Part shown: positions 1 through 9,011 of the stretch, piece by piece
How positions within the stretch are numbered: the stretch's first letter is position 1
Layout of the letters: each line of letters opens with the position of its first letter
From: Micromonospora sp. CP22
GTDB lineage: Bacteria; Actinomycetota; Actinomycetes; Mycobacteriales; Micromonosporaceae
Direction: 5' to 3'
Length of the DNA: 64,000 nt
Assembly (NCBI RefSeq): GCF_009712475.1
Contig: NZ_VCJO01000001.1
Span: 310,001 to 374,000, forward strand
Program-made: the position numbers and the translations under genes
Notes under the pieces: generated by a model
The model's database searches: none
Told to the model about the DNA's origin: nothing
What the model saw: only the letters and a program-made list of their open reading frames with translations

Positions 1-779
1 GACTGCTGCGGGACACCGCCGACCGCGTCGTACTGCCGTTGTTCCGCCATCTCGATGACGCCGACGTGATCGAGAAGGCTCCTGGTGAGCTGGTCACGAT
101 CGCTGACCGGCGGGCCGAGGAAATGATCAGCGCCGGGTTGCTCCGGCTGCGTCCCGGGTCGGTGGTGGTCGGTGAGGAGGCCGTGGCCGACGATCCCGAC
201 CTGCTGCGTCACCTGCGCGCCTCCGGGGACGTGTGGCTGGTCGACCCGGTCGACGGCACCGGCAACTTCGCGGCCGGGCGTCGCCCGTTCGCGTTGATGG
301 TCTCCCTGCTCACCGACGGCGAGCCGGTGGCGGCCTGGGTCTTCGACCCGCTGGCCGACGCGCTGGCGACCGCCCGCAGCGGTGAGGGCACGTACCTGGA
401 CGGTCAGCAGTTGCACCTGCCCGAGAAGGCCCCGCCGATGGGCGAGTTGCGGGGTGCCGCGATGACGCGGTACCTGCCGGGTCCGTCCCGGCGCAGGGTG
501 GAGGCGGGCGGTGCGCGGCTCGGCGAGCTGCTGCCGGGGCAGCACTGCGCCGGCCGCGAGTATCTCGATGTGCTCACCGGCCGTCAGCAGTTCGTGTTGT
601 TCGGGCGGACCCTGCCCTGGGACCACGGGCCGGGCACGTTGCTGGTGCGGGCCGCCGGTGGCGTGGCACGTCGGCTGGATGGTACGGACTACCACCCGGC
701 CAACTCGGAACACGGCCTGCTGGTCGCCGTGAACGACGAGGTGTGGAACACGGTCCACGCCGCCCTGCTGCCCTCCTGA
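1..779 (+). CDS. Inositol monophosphatase family protein (5' end outside window)
   Basis: This is a Mg-dependent sugar or inositol phosphate phosphatase-like protein. The frame is open from base 3, and the residues before the TTG at 39 (LLRDTADRVVLPLF) read like family sequence, so the true start lies before the window. Visible family motifs are the metal-binding GEE near 170, the DPVDGT box near 244-261 and the C-terminal WDHGPG box near 619, which corresponds to WDxxAG. Likely substrates are inositol-1-phosphate, fructose-1,6-bisphosphate or histidinol phosphate; sequence alone does not choose between them. The gene ends at a TGA 238 bp before the next gene. The family call is secure and the substrate is unknown. 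Confidence 0.85.
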   Translation, partial: LLRDTADRVVLPLFRHLDDADVIEKAPGELVTIADRRAEEMISAGLLRLRPGSVVVGEEAVADDPDLLRHLRASGDVWLVDPVDGTGNFAAGRRPFALMVSLLTDGEPVAAWVFDPLADALATARSGEGTYLDGQQLHLPEKAPPMGELRGAAMTRYLPGPSRRRVEAGGARLGELLPGQHCAGREYLDVLTGRQQFVLFGRTLPWDHGPGTLLVRAAGGVARRLDGTDYHPANSEHGLLVAVNDEVWNTVHAALLPS

Positions 780-1017
780 CACCTCCCGGCCGAGCGGCGG
801 CAACGCGACGGGTCGCCGCGAGTGGTGCGCAGGGTGAGGGGATCGTCGCGGAGGGTCGACGAGAGTCGGGAGGTGGCGATCGGTACAGTGGCCGACCGGG
901 CTGGTTCCGGTATTCTGACCGGCGGCCTTCCGCCAGCAGGCCGCCGATCGGCGCCGGCGAGGGTCGCCGCCGTGCAGTGAGTTCTCGGGGGTCGGCGGCC
1001 GACGAAAGGATGCTTTC

Positions 1018-2034
1018 GTGCGCAGGTCCATGCCCGTCATGCGGCGCGCCCACCGGCCGCTGATCGCCTTGCTCGCCGCCGTGGCACTGCTGCTCGGCGT
1101 GGGCGTCGTGCCGGCGTACGCCGAGCCTAACGAGGGCGGCAGCAAGAAGCTGCGAGACGCCTTGGAGGCCACCGCCAAGGCGCACATCGAGGCGAAGCGC
1201 AAGCTGGACGGCTCCAAGAAGCGGCAGAAGCAGTTGGCCAAGGAGCTGTCTGAGATGGAAGGCCGGCTGGAGGAGCTGACCGCGCTGGTCGGCGAGGTGG
1301 CCGCGCAGTCCTACCGGGTCGGCCGGCTCAGCCCGGCCGCCGCGCTGCTGGACAGCGCGACCCCGGAGGCGTTCGTGCAGCGGGCCGCCAACCTCGACAT
1401 GATGGCCCAGCGCGACGGCCGCCGGGTCCGGGAGCTGACCGAGGCGCGGGAGCAGGCCCGGCAGGCCAAGCTCGCGATCAACGCCGAGGTACGCGAGCAG
1501 ACCAAGCAGCTGGCGGTGATGGCGAAGAAGAAGCGGGAGGCCGAGGCGGCGCTGGCGGCGGTCAGCTCGGGTACCAGCGGTGGGTTCAGCGGCGGCAGTT
1601 CGACGTCGGCGAAACCGGCACCTCGCAACTCCGACGGATCGTGGCCCAGCGAGTCGTGCTCGGTGAACGACCCGACCACCTCGGGCTGCATCACGCCACG
1701 CACCCTGCACGCGTTGCAGCAGACCCAGGCCGCCGGCTACAAGCGGCACGTCTCCTGTTACCGCAGCGGTGGCTCCGGCGAGCACCCCAAGGGGCGGGCC
1801 TGCGACTTCTCCGCCGCCCCGAACGGCTTCGAGAACCGCTCGGCGACCGGTGGCGACAAGTCGTACGGCGACAGCCTGGCCGCCTGGCACGTCCGCAACG
1901 CCGACCGGCTCGGTGTGCTCTACGTGATCTGGTATCGCCAGATCTGGCACCCCGGCACCGGCTGGCGGGCGTACAGCGGGAGCGGCAGCCCGGCCGCCGA
2001 CCACACGAACCATGTTCATCTTTCGATGCATTGA
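1018..2034 (+). CDS. Secreted coiled-coil protein with M15-peptidase-like C-terminal domain
   Basis: This is a 338-residue exported protein. The GTG start has GAAAGGA 8 nt upstream and is followed by a signal peptide with a basic n-region, a hydrophobic core and a probable AYA cleavage site near residue 36. Residues about 40-180 are charged, Lys/Glu/Ala-rich and predicted coiled coil. After a Gly/Ser linker comes a domain with HPKGRACDF and a terminal NHVHLSM. These match the His/Asp and HxH zinc ligands of M15/VanY-like peptidases, as seen in the actinobacterial ARB_07466-like C-terminal domain. This suggests a cell-wall role, perhaps peptidoglycan cleavage or binding; activity is inferred. 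The 238-bp upstream region contains no ORF I can support. Confidence 0.8.
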   Translation: MRRSMPVMRRAHRPLIALLAAVALLLGVGVVPAYAEPNEGGSKKLRDALEATAKAHIEAKRKLDGSKKRQKQLAKELSEMEGRLEELTALVGEVAAQSYRVGRLSPAAALLDSATPEAFVQRAANLDMMAQRDGRRVRELTEAREQARQAKLAINAEVREQTKQLAVMAKKKREAEAALAAVSSGTSGGFSGGSSTSAKPAPRNSDGSWPSESCSVNDPTTSGCITPRTLHALQQTQAAGYKRHVSCYRSGGSGEHPKGRACDFSAAPNGFENRSATGGDKSYGDSLAAWHVRNADRLGVLYVIWYRQIWHPGTGWRAYSGSGSPAADHTNHVHLSMH

Positions 2035-2057
2035 CGTACGCGCGGCGAATCGCTGCG

Positions 2058-2063
2058 TACCAT
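2058..2063 (+). promoter_or_regulatory. -10 box TACCAT, probable leaderless promoter
   Basis: TACCAT lies 7 nt before the ATG at 2071 and no Shine-Dalgarno sequence is present. This spacing is typical of leaderless actinobacterial transcripts. No clear -35 was recognised. Confidence 0.55.
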
Positions 2064-2070
2064 CGCCACG

Positions 2071-3624
2071 ATGAACTCTCCATCGCCTGACGTGGCGGCC
2101 CGGTCCACGCCCTCCCTGGTGGAGGCGCCCCGGGCGCTGCCCAACGGGCTCGCCGCGTTCCTGGTCTTCTACTCCAGCGGTGCCGTCCTGGTGCTGGAGA
2201 CCGCCGCGCTGCGCCTGGTCGGGCCGTACGTCGGGGTGACCCTCCAGGTGACCAGCTCGGTCATCGGCATCGCGCTGGCGGCGATCGCGTACGGGGCGTG
2301 GGCGGGCGGCTGGCTGGCCGATCGGCGCAACCCGCGTACGCTGCTGGCCCCGGCGTTGGTGCTCTCCGGCATCGCCACCGCGATCACCCTGCCGGCGGTG
2401 CGGTACGCCGGTGAGGTGTTGCGCGGCGGTGCGGCCAGCGCGGTGCTGCTGCTGGTCGCGGTGGCCGTGTTCGCGCCCGCGATGCTGCTCTCCTCGGTCA
2501 GCCCGCTGGTGATCAAGCTCCAGCTCGCCGACCTGCGCCGCACCGGCCAGGTCGTCGGCCGGCTCTCCAGCATCGGCACGCTCGGCGCGGTCACGGCCAC
2601 CCTGGTCACCGGCTTCGTGCTGGTGGCCGCGCTGCCCAGCACCGTCATCCTGTTCGGGCTGGCCGCCTCCCTCGGCGTCGTCGGTATCGCGTTGGGTGTG
2701 TACCTGCACCGGCAGGACCGGGCCGCCCTCCCCGGGCCGGCCCGGGTCAAGGCCGCCCTGGCGGTGCTCGGTCTGGCCGGGGCCGGGCTGACCATGGTCG
2801 CCCCGAACCCCTGCGACGTGGAGACGGCGTACCACTGCGCCCGCGTCGAGACCGACCCGGGCCGGGCCAGCGGACGGACCCTGCTGCTCAACTCGGCCCA
2901 GCACTCGTACGTGGACCTGGCCGACCCGACCCACCTGGAGTACGCGTACACCCGGTGGATCGGCGCGGTGGCCGACGTGCTCGCCCCGCCGGGTCAGCGG
3001 CTCGACGCGCTGCACCTGGGCGGCGGCGGGTTCACCGTGCCGCGTTACCTGACCGCCACCCGGCCCGGCACCGACAACCTGGTGTTCGAGATCGACGGCG
3101 GGCTGGTCGAGTTGGGGGAGCGGCGACTCGGCGTACGCCAGGGGCCGGACCTGCGGGCGGTGGTGGGTGACGCCCGGTTGCTCGTCGCCGCCGAGGCGAC
3201 CGACAGTCGGGACTTCGTGGTGGGCGACGCGTTCGGGCACCTGGTGGTGCCCTGGCACCTCGCCACCCGGGAGATGGCCGCGGAGATCCGGCGGGTGACC
3301 CGGCCGGGCGGGGTCTACGTCCAGAACGTCATCGACTACCCCCCGCTGCGGTTCATCCGCAGCGAGATGGCCACCGTCGCCGCCGAGTTCGCCCATGTCG
3401 CGCTGATCGCACCGCCCGAGGCGCTGGCCGGTGAGCGGGGCGCCAACTTCCTCGTCGTGGCCTCCGACGCGCCGTTGCCGCTGGCTGCGGTGCGTGCCCG
3501 CCTCGACGACGCCAACGAACCGGTCAGCCTGCTCAGTGGCGGCGACCTGACGGACTTCGTCGGTGACGCGCTGGTGCTGACCGACGACTACGCCCCGGTG
3601 GACCAACTGCTCGCCACCGCCTGA
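2071..3624 (+). CDS. Membrane-fused spermidine-synthase-like protein
   Basis: This is a 517-residue protein of the fused MFS/spermidine synthase class. The N-terminal half (about residues 25-235) holds seven or eight hydrophobic helices with MFS-like loops (WLADRRNPR). The C-terminal half is a soluble Rossmann domain with a SAM/dcSAM-type glycine loop (LGGGGF), an acidic FEID that would bind the nucleoside, and VVGDAFG at the position of the catalytic aspartate. Aminopropyl transfer to polyamines is the family reaction, but many such membrane fusions are uncharacterised, so the substrate is uncertain. The start is fixed by a leaderless -10 box. The gene is followed by 71 bp and then the kinase gene on the same strand. 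Confidence 0.8.
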   Translation: MNSPSPDVAARSTPSLVEAPRALPNGLAAFLVFYSSGAVLVLETAALRLVGPYVGVTLQVTSSVIGIALAAIAYGAWAGGWLADRRNPRTLLAPALVLSGIATAITLPAVRYAGEVLRGGAASAVLLLVAVAVFAPAMLLSSVSPLVIKLQLADLRRTGQVVGRLSSIGTLGAVTATLVTGFVLVAALPSTVILFGLAASLGVVGIALGVYLHRQDRAALPGPARVKAALAVLGLAGAGLTMVAPNPCDVETAYHCARVETDPGRASGRTLLLNSAQHSYVDLADPTHLEYAYTRWIGAVADVLAPPGQRLDALHLGGGGFTVPRYLTATRPGTDNLVFEIDGGLVELGERRLGVRQGPDLRAVVGDARLLVAAEATDSRDFVVGDAFGHLVVPWHLATREMAAEIRRVTRPGGVYVQNVIDYPPLRFIRSEMATVAAEFAHVALIAPPEALAGERGANFLVVASDAPLPLAAVRARLDDANEPVSLLSGGDLTDFVGDALVLTDDYAPVDQLLATA

Positions 3625-3695
3625 TCGGGTGACATCGGTGACCGAATCAGACCAGAAAGGTGTAGGCGGCCTCACGTCGGGCAACAACGCCGACC

Positions 3696-5423
3696 ATGGG
3701 TGGTGGGGTTAGCGGCGGAGCGGATCTGCTCGGCGAGCGGTACCGGCTGATCGAGCAGCTCGGCGCGGGCGGCATGTCCGTGGTCTGGCGGGGCTACGAC
3801 GAGGTGCTCGGCCGGCAGGTGGCGGTCAAGGTCCTCGCGTCCCGACTGGCCAGCGACCGGGCGTTCCGGCACCGGATCCGGATCGAGGCCCAGGCCGCCG
3901 CCCGGTTGTGCCATCCCAACATCACCAACGTGTACGACTACGGCGAGTCCGAGCGGGACGGCGTGACCGTGCCGTACGTGGTGATGGAGCTGATCGACGG
4001 TGTTCCGCTGACCGCGCGGTTGGCCCGCGACGGACGCCTGCCGTGGCGGGAGGCGGTGTCGGTGGCGGCCGAGGTCACCTCCGCGCTGGCCACCGCGCAC
4101 GCCCGGGGTGTGGTGCACCGTGACGTCACCCCCGGCAACGTGATGCTCACCGCGACCGGGGTGAAGGTCGTCGATTTCGGCATCTCCGCCCTGATCGGCG
4201 AGAGTGAGAAGGGGCCCGACGGCACGCTGCTCGGCACACCGGCGTACCTCGCCCCGGAACGACTCGACAACGGGCAGGTCAGTCCGGCCACCGATGGCTA
4301 CGCGGTCGGGCTGCTGTTGTACCGGATGCTCACCGGTCGGCTGCCCTGGCAGGCCGACACCACCACGCAGATGTTGCGCGCGCACATGTACCGGGAGCCG
4401 GATCCGATGCCCGACGTGCCGGGGCTGCCCGGCAACGTCGTCGATCTCGTTCACCGGTGTCTGGCGAAGCTGCCGGCGGATCGACCGGCCACCGCCGAGC
4501 TGGCCCGGACCCTCGCCGAGGCGGCCGGGAAGGTGCCGACCGTGCCGGTGGCGGGCGGTACCGGGGACACCGGTCCGGAGTCGTTGGCCGACGCCGGCAC
4601 CACGATCCTGCCCTGGTCCGCGGCGACCGACGCGCTGCCGCTGGCCGGGCTGCGTACTCGTCGCGGGTTGAGCCGCCGACGCCGGATCGAGGCGGTGGCG
4701 GCTGCCGCCGGGCTGATGGTCATCACGGCGGCGGTCTGGGGTGTCACCTCGCACAGCCCCGCCAGCGGCGGGATCGACCAGCCGACCCAGGCGCGTATCG
4801 GCGGGGAGCGTGGGGTCCCCTGCCAGGTCACGTACGCGCTGCGCAAGGACTCCGGCAAGGACTTCACCGCGGAGCTGAGCCTGACCAACACCGGTGACCG
4901 TGAACTGCGTGACTGGACGATGAGCTTCGCCTTCCCGGGCGAGCAGCAGGTGACCGCGGCGACACCGATGCCGGTACGGCAGCAGGGTCGGGCGGTGGCG
5001 GTGCAGCCCGCTCCGCAGCGGCCCGTGCTGGCCCCCGGCGCCACCGAGAAGCTGAACCTGACCGGGCGCTACTCCGGGACGAACCCGCTGCCGGTGGAGT
5101 TCCGGGTCGGCACGGCGGTGTGCGGGGTACAGGTCTCCGGGGTGGCGGGCAGCGCGCCGATCACCAAACCGGCACCCACCAAGTCGGCCAAGACGGTGAA
5201 GGCGACGGCCGGTAAGGCGGGCTCTGTCGGCTCCGGCGACGCCAAGCCCGGCGGGAAGCCCAAGCCGGAGAAGGCCAAGCCCAAGCCGGAGAAGGCCAAG
5301 CCCAAGCCGGACAAGCCCAAGCCTGAACCCAAACCCAAGGACCCCAAGGCGGAGGACGGCAAGGCGAAGGGCGGGGCGAAGCCGCAGCCGGGCAAGAAGC
5401 CCGGCAAGGGTGCCGGCAGCTGA
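3696..5423 (+). CDS. Transmembrane Ser/Thr protein kinase with extracellular CBM2-like domain
   Basis: This is a 575-residue PknB-type kinase. Residues about 14-280 form the kinase domain: P-loop LGAGGMSVVW, VAVK lysine near 45, catalytic loop HRDVTPGN (Thr replaces the usual Lys, as in some actinobacterial kinases), DFG and an APE-like APER. A single membrane helix lies near 331-350. Outside, residues about 374-480 resemble a family 2 carbohydrate-binding module: a Cys near each end, NTGDRELRDWTMSF matching the CBM2 NxGxxxxxxW core, and LAPGAT. The tail is a Lys/Pro repeat (KPKPEKA units) ending in basic residues, perhaps a wall-contacting region. There are no PASTA repeats. The sensor could therefore read a polysaccharide. 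It converges on ktrA with a 9-bp gap. Confidence 0.88.
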   Translation: MGGGVSGGADLLGERYRLIEQLGAGGMSVVWRGYDEVLGRQVAVKVLASRLASDRAFRHRIRIEAQAAARLCHPNITNVYDYGESERDGVTVPYVVMELIDGVPLTARLARDGRLPWREAVSVAAEVTSALATAHARGVVHRDVTPGNVMLTATGVKVVDFGISALIGESEKGPDGTLLGTPAYLAPERLDNGQVSPATDGYAVGLLLYRMLTGRLPWQADTTTQMLRAHMYREPDPMPDVPGLPGNVVDLVHRCLAKLPADRPATAELARTLAEAAGKVPTVPVAGGTGDTGPESLADAGTTILPWSAATDALPLAGLRTRRGLSRRRRIEAVAAAAGLMVITAAVWGVTSHSPASGGIDQPTQARIGGERGVPCQVTYALRKDSGKDFTAELSLTNTGDRELRDWTMSFAFPGEQQVTAATPMPVRQQGRAVAVQPAPQRPVLAPGATEKLNLTGRYSGTNPLPVEFRVGTAVCGVQVSGVAGSAPITKPAPTKSAKTVKATAGKAGSVGSGDAKPGGKPKPEKAKPKPEKAKPKPDKPKPEPKPKDPKAEDGKAKGGAKPQPGKKPGKGAGS

Positions 5424-5432
5424 GCCGGCCGG

Positions 5433-6104
5433 TCAGGACAGCGCGGCGAAACGCTGGAGCTGTTCGATGGTGCCCTCCACGATGAGGATCATGTCCTCGT
5501 CGAGTTCAAGGTCGTCCGCGATGTACCGGTAGCGGTGTTCGCCGGGGCGCCGGATCCCGATCACCCGCACCCCGTAGCGGTCCAGCAGCCGCATCTCGTT
5601 GGTGCGGTGACCCCGCAGCGGTGGCGGTACGCGGATCCGCGCCACCGCGAAGGCCTCACCGAACTCCACCGAGTCCAGCATCCGGCTCACGATCAGGTGG
5701 GCGAGCCCCTCACCGGTCTCCGCCTCCGGGAAGACCACGTGGTGCGCGCCGACCGAGGAGAGGATCTTCGCGTGCTGGGCCGACGTCGCCCGGGCCCAGA
5801 TCTGCGGTACGCCCAACTCCGCCAGGGCGAGCACGGTGAGCACGCTGGCCTCGACCGATGCACCGATGGCCACCACCGCCCGGCCGAGGTCGCCCAGGCC
5901 GAGCTGACGCAGCGCCTGCTCGTCGGTGGAGTCGGCCTGGGCCACCTGATCGAGCAGTGACGACCACTTCTGCACCAGATGAGCGTCGCGGTCGACGGCC
6001 AACACCTCGTGACCGAGGGCGGAGAGGGATTCGGCCAGGTGGCTGCCGAACCGGCCGAGCCCGATCACGGCGATGCCACCGTCGTCTGGATTCCTAGCCA
6101 ACAA
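5433..6104 (-). CDS. ktrA: Potassium channel regulatory subunit KtrA/TrkA (RCK)
   Basis: This 223-residue cytoplasmic RCK protein gates the K+ translocation subunit encoded just upstream. The N-terminal Rossmann RCK_N domain has GLGRFGSHL (about residues 16-24) and an acidic AVDRD at the end of strand 2 for the adenine ribose. An RCK_C ligand domain follows from about residue 137. The start is TTG at 6104, chosen because AGGAG sits 7 nt upstream and the N-terminus matches the family; it overlaps the end of ktrB by 11 bp, implying translational coupling. Nucleotide (ATP/ADP or NAD) and possibly c-di-AMP binding are family properties. Confidence 0.9.
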   Translation of the reverse strand: MLARNPDDGGIAVIGLGRFGSHLAESLSALGHEVLAVDRDAHLVQKWSSLLDQVAQADSTDEQALRQLGLGDLGRAVVAIGASVEASVLTVLALAELGVPQIWARATSAQHAKILSSVGAHHVVFPEAETGEGLAHLIVSRMLDSVEFGEAFAVARIRVPPPLRGHRTNEMRLLDRYGVRVIGIRRPGEHRYRYIADDLELDEDMILIVEGTIEQLQRFAALS

Positions 6105-7428
6105 TGGGTTGCTCCTCTGGATAGCGGTAGAGCCGGTGTCGGGTGTTCAGGGCGATCGCCGAGCCGAAGGTGAGCGGCCCGATCCGGCCGACGTACATGA
6201 GCACGGTCAGCAACAGTTGGCCGCCGTCCGACAGGGAGGACAGGACGCCCACCGAGAGCCCGGTGGTGCTGAACGCCGAGGTGACCTCGAACAGCGCCGC
6301 GTAGAACGGAAGCTTGTCGGTCATCACGATCATCGCGGTGGTCCCGGCGGCGACGATCGCGAGGCTGAGCAGCGCGACGGCGACGGCATGTCGCTGGCTG
6401 GCGGTGGCGATCCGGCGGTGCCCGACCGTGACGTCGGGCTCGCCGCGTACCTCCGCCCAGATGACGAAGGCGAGCAGGAAGAAGGTGGAGACCTTGATCC
6501 CACCGGCGGTGCTGGCGCTGCCACCACCGATGAACATCAGCCAGATCAGCAGCAGGTAGCTCTCCTCGCGGAGCAGGTCGGTCGACACCACCTCGAAGCC
6601 GCCGGTGCGGGCCAACGCGATCTGGGCGAACGTGGCGAGCACCTTGCCGGGAACGTCGTACCGACCGACGGTCTGCGGGTTGTCCCACTCGGCGGCCAGG
6701 AGCGCGGCCACGCCGACAACCATCAGGGCGGCGCTGCCCCAGATGGTCAACTTGGTGGCGACTCCCCAGCGGCCCGGTCGCCGCCACTCGCGGGCCGCCT
6801 CGAACAGGGCCGGAAACCCGAGCCCGCCGATGATGCCGCCGACGGACATCGGCAGGCAGATCCAGGAGTCACGGGCGAAGGTCAGCAGCCCGTCGGGGTA
6901 GAGCGAGAAACCGGAGTTGTTGAACGCCTGGATGGAGTGGAACGCGCCGTGCCAGAGGGCCTGCCAGAACGGTTCGTCGTAGGCCAGCCAGAGCCGACCG
7001 GTGACGATTACCGTCATCGCCAGCTCGCAGGCGAAGACCGTGGCGGCGATGCGCAGCAGCAGCCGGCGTACGTCACCGGGGCCGTACTCCGCGGTCTCGG
7101 CCTGCACCAGCATCCGGTTGTGCAGGCCGAGCCGTCGGGACACGGTGAGGATCACCAGCGCGGCACCGGTCAGGATGCCGAGCCCGCCCAACTGGGTGAG
7201 CACGGTGATGAGCACCAGCCCGGAGGCGGACCAGTAGTTCGGGGTATCGGTGACGGTCAGGCCGGTGACCGAGATGGCCGAGGCGGCGGTGAACAGGGCG
7301 GTCATGAACGGGGGACGCTGGTGCTCGACGGTCATCGGGCGCAGCATCAACAGGCCGGTGCCGATCAGGATCGCCACCAGGAAGACCAGCGGCACCAGCC
7401 GCACCGGGTGACGTAGAAGCCGACGCAC
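6094..7428 (-). CDS. ktrB: Potassium uptake transporter subunit KtrB/TrkH
   Basis: This 444-residue polytopic membrane protein forms the K+-conducting pore. It has four repeated M1-P-M2 units with filter-like loops, for example SVTGLTV, NNSGFS, RTGGFE and STTGLS, each with the conserved filter Gly. The reading frame is open upstream to 7641, but that extension is Pro/Gly/Arg-rich with no family similarity. The GTG at 7428, immediately before the first basic-plus-hydrophobic segment (VRRLLRHPVRLVPLVF), is the likelier start. It is operonic with ktrA, whose start lies inside the last codons of this gene. Confidence 0.88.
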   Translation of the reverse strand: MRRLLRHPVRLVPLVFLVAILIGTGLLMLRPMTVEHQRPPFMTALFTAASAISVTGLTVTDTPNYWSASGLVLITVLTQLGGLGILTGAALVILTVSRRLGLHNRMLVQAETAEYGPGDVRRLLLRIAATVFACELAMTVIVTGRLWLAYDEPFWQALWHGAFHSIQAFNNSGFSLYPDGLLTFARDSWICLPMSVGGIIGGLGFPALFEAAREWRRPGRWGVATKLTIWGSAALMVVGVAALLAAEWDNPQTVGRYDVPGKVLATFAQIALARTGGFEVVSTDLLREESYLLLIWLMFIGGGSASTAGGIKVSTFFLLAFVIWAEVRGEPDVTVGHRRIATASQRHAVAVALLSLAIVAAGTTAMIVMTDKLPFYAALFEVTSAFSTTGLSVGVLSSLSDGGQLLLTVLMYVGRIGPLTFGSAIALNTRHRLYRYPEEQPIVG

Positions 7429-7799
7429 CAGACAATCTTCTGATTCCGCCCGCACATCCGGGCCGGAACCGGGATCCCCCACCAGCCTCGCTCCGGCTCC
7501 GGGCGGCGGCTGGCCGGGACGCCCGATCCACCTCGCCGAAGCCGAGCCGCCGGGCGGACAGGCGCTCCCGATGCGGGGCCGGAGCGTGGGGGGAGGCGAC
7601 ACATGGCGGGCCGAAGTCGTGGGAGCCGGGCCCATCGCCACGCCGGACCACCACCACTGAGCGGGCGAGGTTTGTGACAGCTGGCCACACCAACCCGGTT
7701 ACTTGTGTGTTTCCGCCACATGGCCCGTGGGTGACGTCACTTCTAGCGTGAGCCGACACATAAGGTTTTCCTTCCTCTGAGTCCTCACGTGGAGTCGCA
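7429..7799. other. 371-bp divergent intergenic region between ktrB and livK
   Basis: No coding sequence is supported here. For livK there is a -10 box TAGCGT at 7744-7749. It is immediately preceded by the perfect 10-bp palindrome GTGACGTCAC (7731-7740), where a regulator could act. Further upstream, 7698-7713 reads GTTAC-N6-GTTTC; on the other strand this is GAAAC-N6-GTAAC, which resembles GlnR half-sites. I looked for a c-di-AMP (ydaO) riboswitch upstream of ktrB and did not find its conserved core. Confidence 0.5.
7731..7749 (+). promoter_or_regulatory. livK promoter with palindromic site next to the -10 box
   Basis: GTGACGTCAC (7731-7740) is a perfect palindrome ending 3 bp before the -10 candidate TAGCGT (7744-7749). 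Transcription would begin near 7756, giving a leader of about 45 nt with GGAG before the ATG at 7800. The palindrome overlaps the spacer and could be a repressor site. Confidence 0.45.
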
Positions 7800-9005
7800 A
7801 TGACGGTCCGGACGACACGGCGGGTGGTTCTCTCCGCCGCCACGATGATGGCCGCGGCGATCGCCGCCACGGCCTGTGGCAGCCCCCAGGACACCGCAAG
7901 CGGCGGCGGCGACAGTGCCGCGCCGGTGAAGGTTGGTCTGGTCTACTCCCAGTCGGGAGCGTTGGCCAGTTACGGAAAGCAGTACATCGAGGGGTTCAGG
8001 GCCGGCCTGGACTTCGCCACCAACGGCACCAACAAGGTGGGCGATCGGGCGATCGAGATCACCGAGGTGGACGACGCGGGTGATCCGGCGAAGGCGGTCT
8101 CCGCGGCCAAGGACCTGATCGGCAAGGGCAACAAGATCATCGCCGGTTCGACGGCCTCCGGGGTGGCGCTTCAGGTCGCCCCGATCGCCGCACAGAACAA
8201 GGTGCTGTTCATCTCGGGTCCGGCCGCCACCGACGCGGTGACCGGCGCGAACAAGTACACGTTCCGGTCCGGTCGGCAGTCGTACCAGGACGTGCTGACC
8301 GCGAAGTCGTTCATCGGCGACCCGGCTGGCAAGAAGGTCGTGGTGTTCGCCCAGGACGGCGCCTTCGGCGACGCCAACGAGGCTGCGGTCAAGGAGGTGA
8401 TCGGCGGGGCCGGCGCGAGCGTCAGCTCTGTCCGGGCACCGGCCAGCGCCACCGAGTTCACCCCGTTCGCCAGCCAGATCAAGTCCGCCAAGCCGGACCT
8501 GCTCTTCGTCGCCTGGGCCGGCACCACCGCTCCGGCGATGTGGCAGACCCTGGACCAGCAGGGCGTGCTCACCTCCACCACGGTCGTCACCGGTCTGGAC
8601 ATCCGTGCCTCGTGGCCCACCTTCGGCGCCGCCGGTACCAAGATCTCCTTCCTGTCGCACTACTTCGACGGCGCGAGCGACACCGAGGCGGCCAAGGCCG
8701 CGAAGGCGAAGGTCCCCGGCGGCACGCTCGACCTGTTCCACCCCGACGGGTTCGCCGCCGCGCAGATGGTGGTCCGCGCTGCGGCCGAGGGTGGCGACGA
8801 CGTGGAGCAGATGGTCACCGCGCTGGAGGGCTGGAGCTTCGAGAGCGTGAAGGGCACCATGACCATCCGCGCCGAGGACCACGCGCTGCTCCAGCCGATG
8901 TACCAGGCGGGTCTGACCGGCAGCGGCGACGCCTTCACCGCGACCGCCCAGAAGGCGCTCGCCGGTGACGAGACCGCACCCCCGGTCCAGGCGATGAAGG
9001 GCTGA
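7800..9005 (+). CDS. livK: Branched-chain amino acid-type ABC transporter substrate-binding lipoprotein
   Basis: This is a 401-residue periplasmic-binding-fold lipoprotein of the Leu/Ile/Val (peripla_BP_6) family. A twin-Arg-flanked signal segment ends in the lipobox ATAC with the lipidated Cys at 26, followed by a Ser/Gly-rich linker. The two lobes run to the C-terminus, and features such as VGLVYSQSGALASYGKQ are family-typical. It is the first gene of a five-gene set (livKGFHM order) on the same strand, 6 bp before livG. Related systems carry branched amino acids, amides, urea or aromatic acids, so the ligand is not certain. ATG at 7800 follows GGAG. Confidence 0.88.
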   Translation: MTVRTTRRVVLSAATMMAAAIAATACGSPQDTASGGGDSAAPVKVGLVYSQSGALASYGKQYIEGFRAGLDFATNGTNKVGDRAIEITEVDDAGDPAKAVSAAKDLIGKGNKIIAGSTASGVALQVAPIAAQNKVLFISGPAATDAVTGANKYTFRSGRQSYQDVLTAKSFIGDPAGKKVVVFAQDGAFGDANEAAVKEVIGGAGASVSSVRAPASATEFTPFASQIKSAKPDLLFVAWAGTTAPAMWQTLDQQGVLTSTTVVTGLDIRASWPTFGAAGTKISFLSHYFDGASDTEAAKAAKAKVPGGTLDLFHPDGFAAAQMVVRAAAEGGDDVEQMVTALEGWSFESVKGTMTIRAEDHALLQPMYQAGLTGSGDAFTATAQKALAGDETAPPVQAMKG

Positions 9006-9011
9006 CCGGAG

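Noticed and set aside
780-1017. c-di-AMP riboswitch before the secreted M15-like protein
   Set aside because: No conserved riboswitch core could be seen despite the cell-wall-gene context.
574-3687. 1037-codon open frame on the minus strand across three genes
   Set aside because: It is antisense to well-supported genes and has Arg/Gly/His/Gln-rich composition with no family similarity, a common artefact of high third-codon GC.
5270-5340. CRISPR-like short tandem repeat
   Set aside because: It is an in-frame coding repeat (KPKPEKA units) in the kinase tail without spacers; no CRISPR array exists in the window.
7429-7660. c-di-AMP (ydaO) riboswitch upstream of ktrB
   Set aside because: Expected from biology in other bacteria, but the conserved CAGCTAACC-like and GGGGAACC-like cores were not found.
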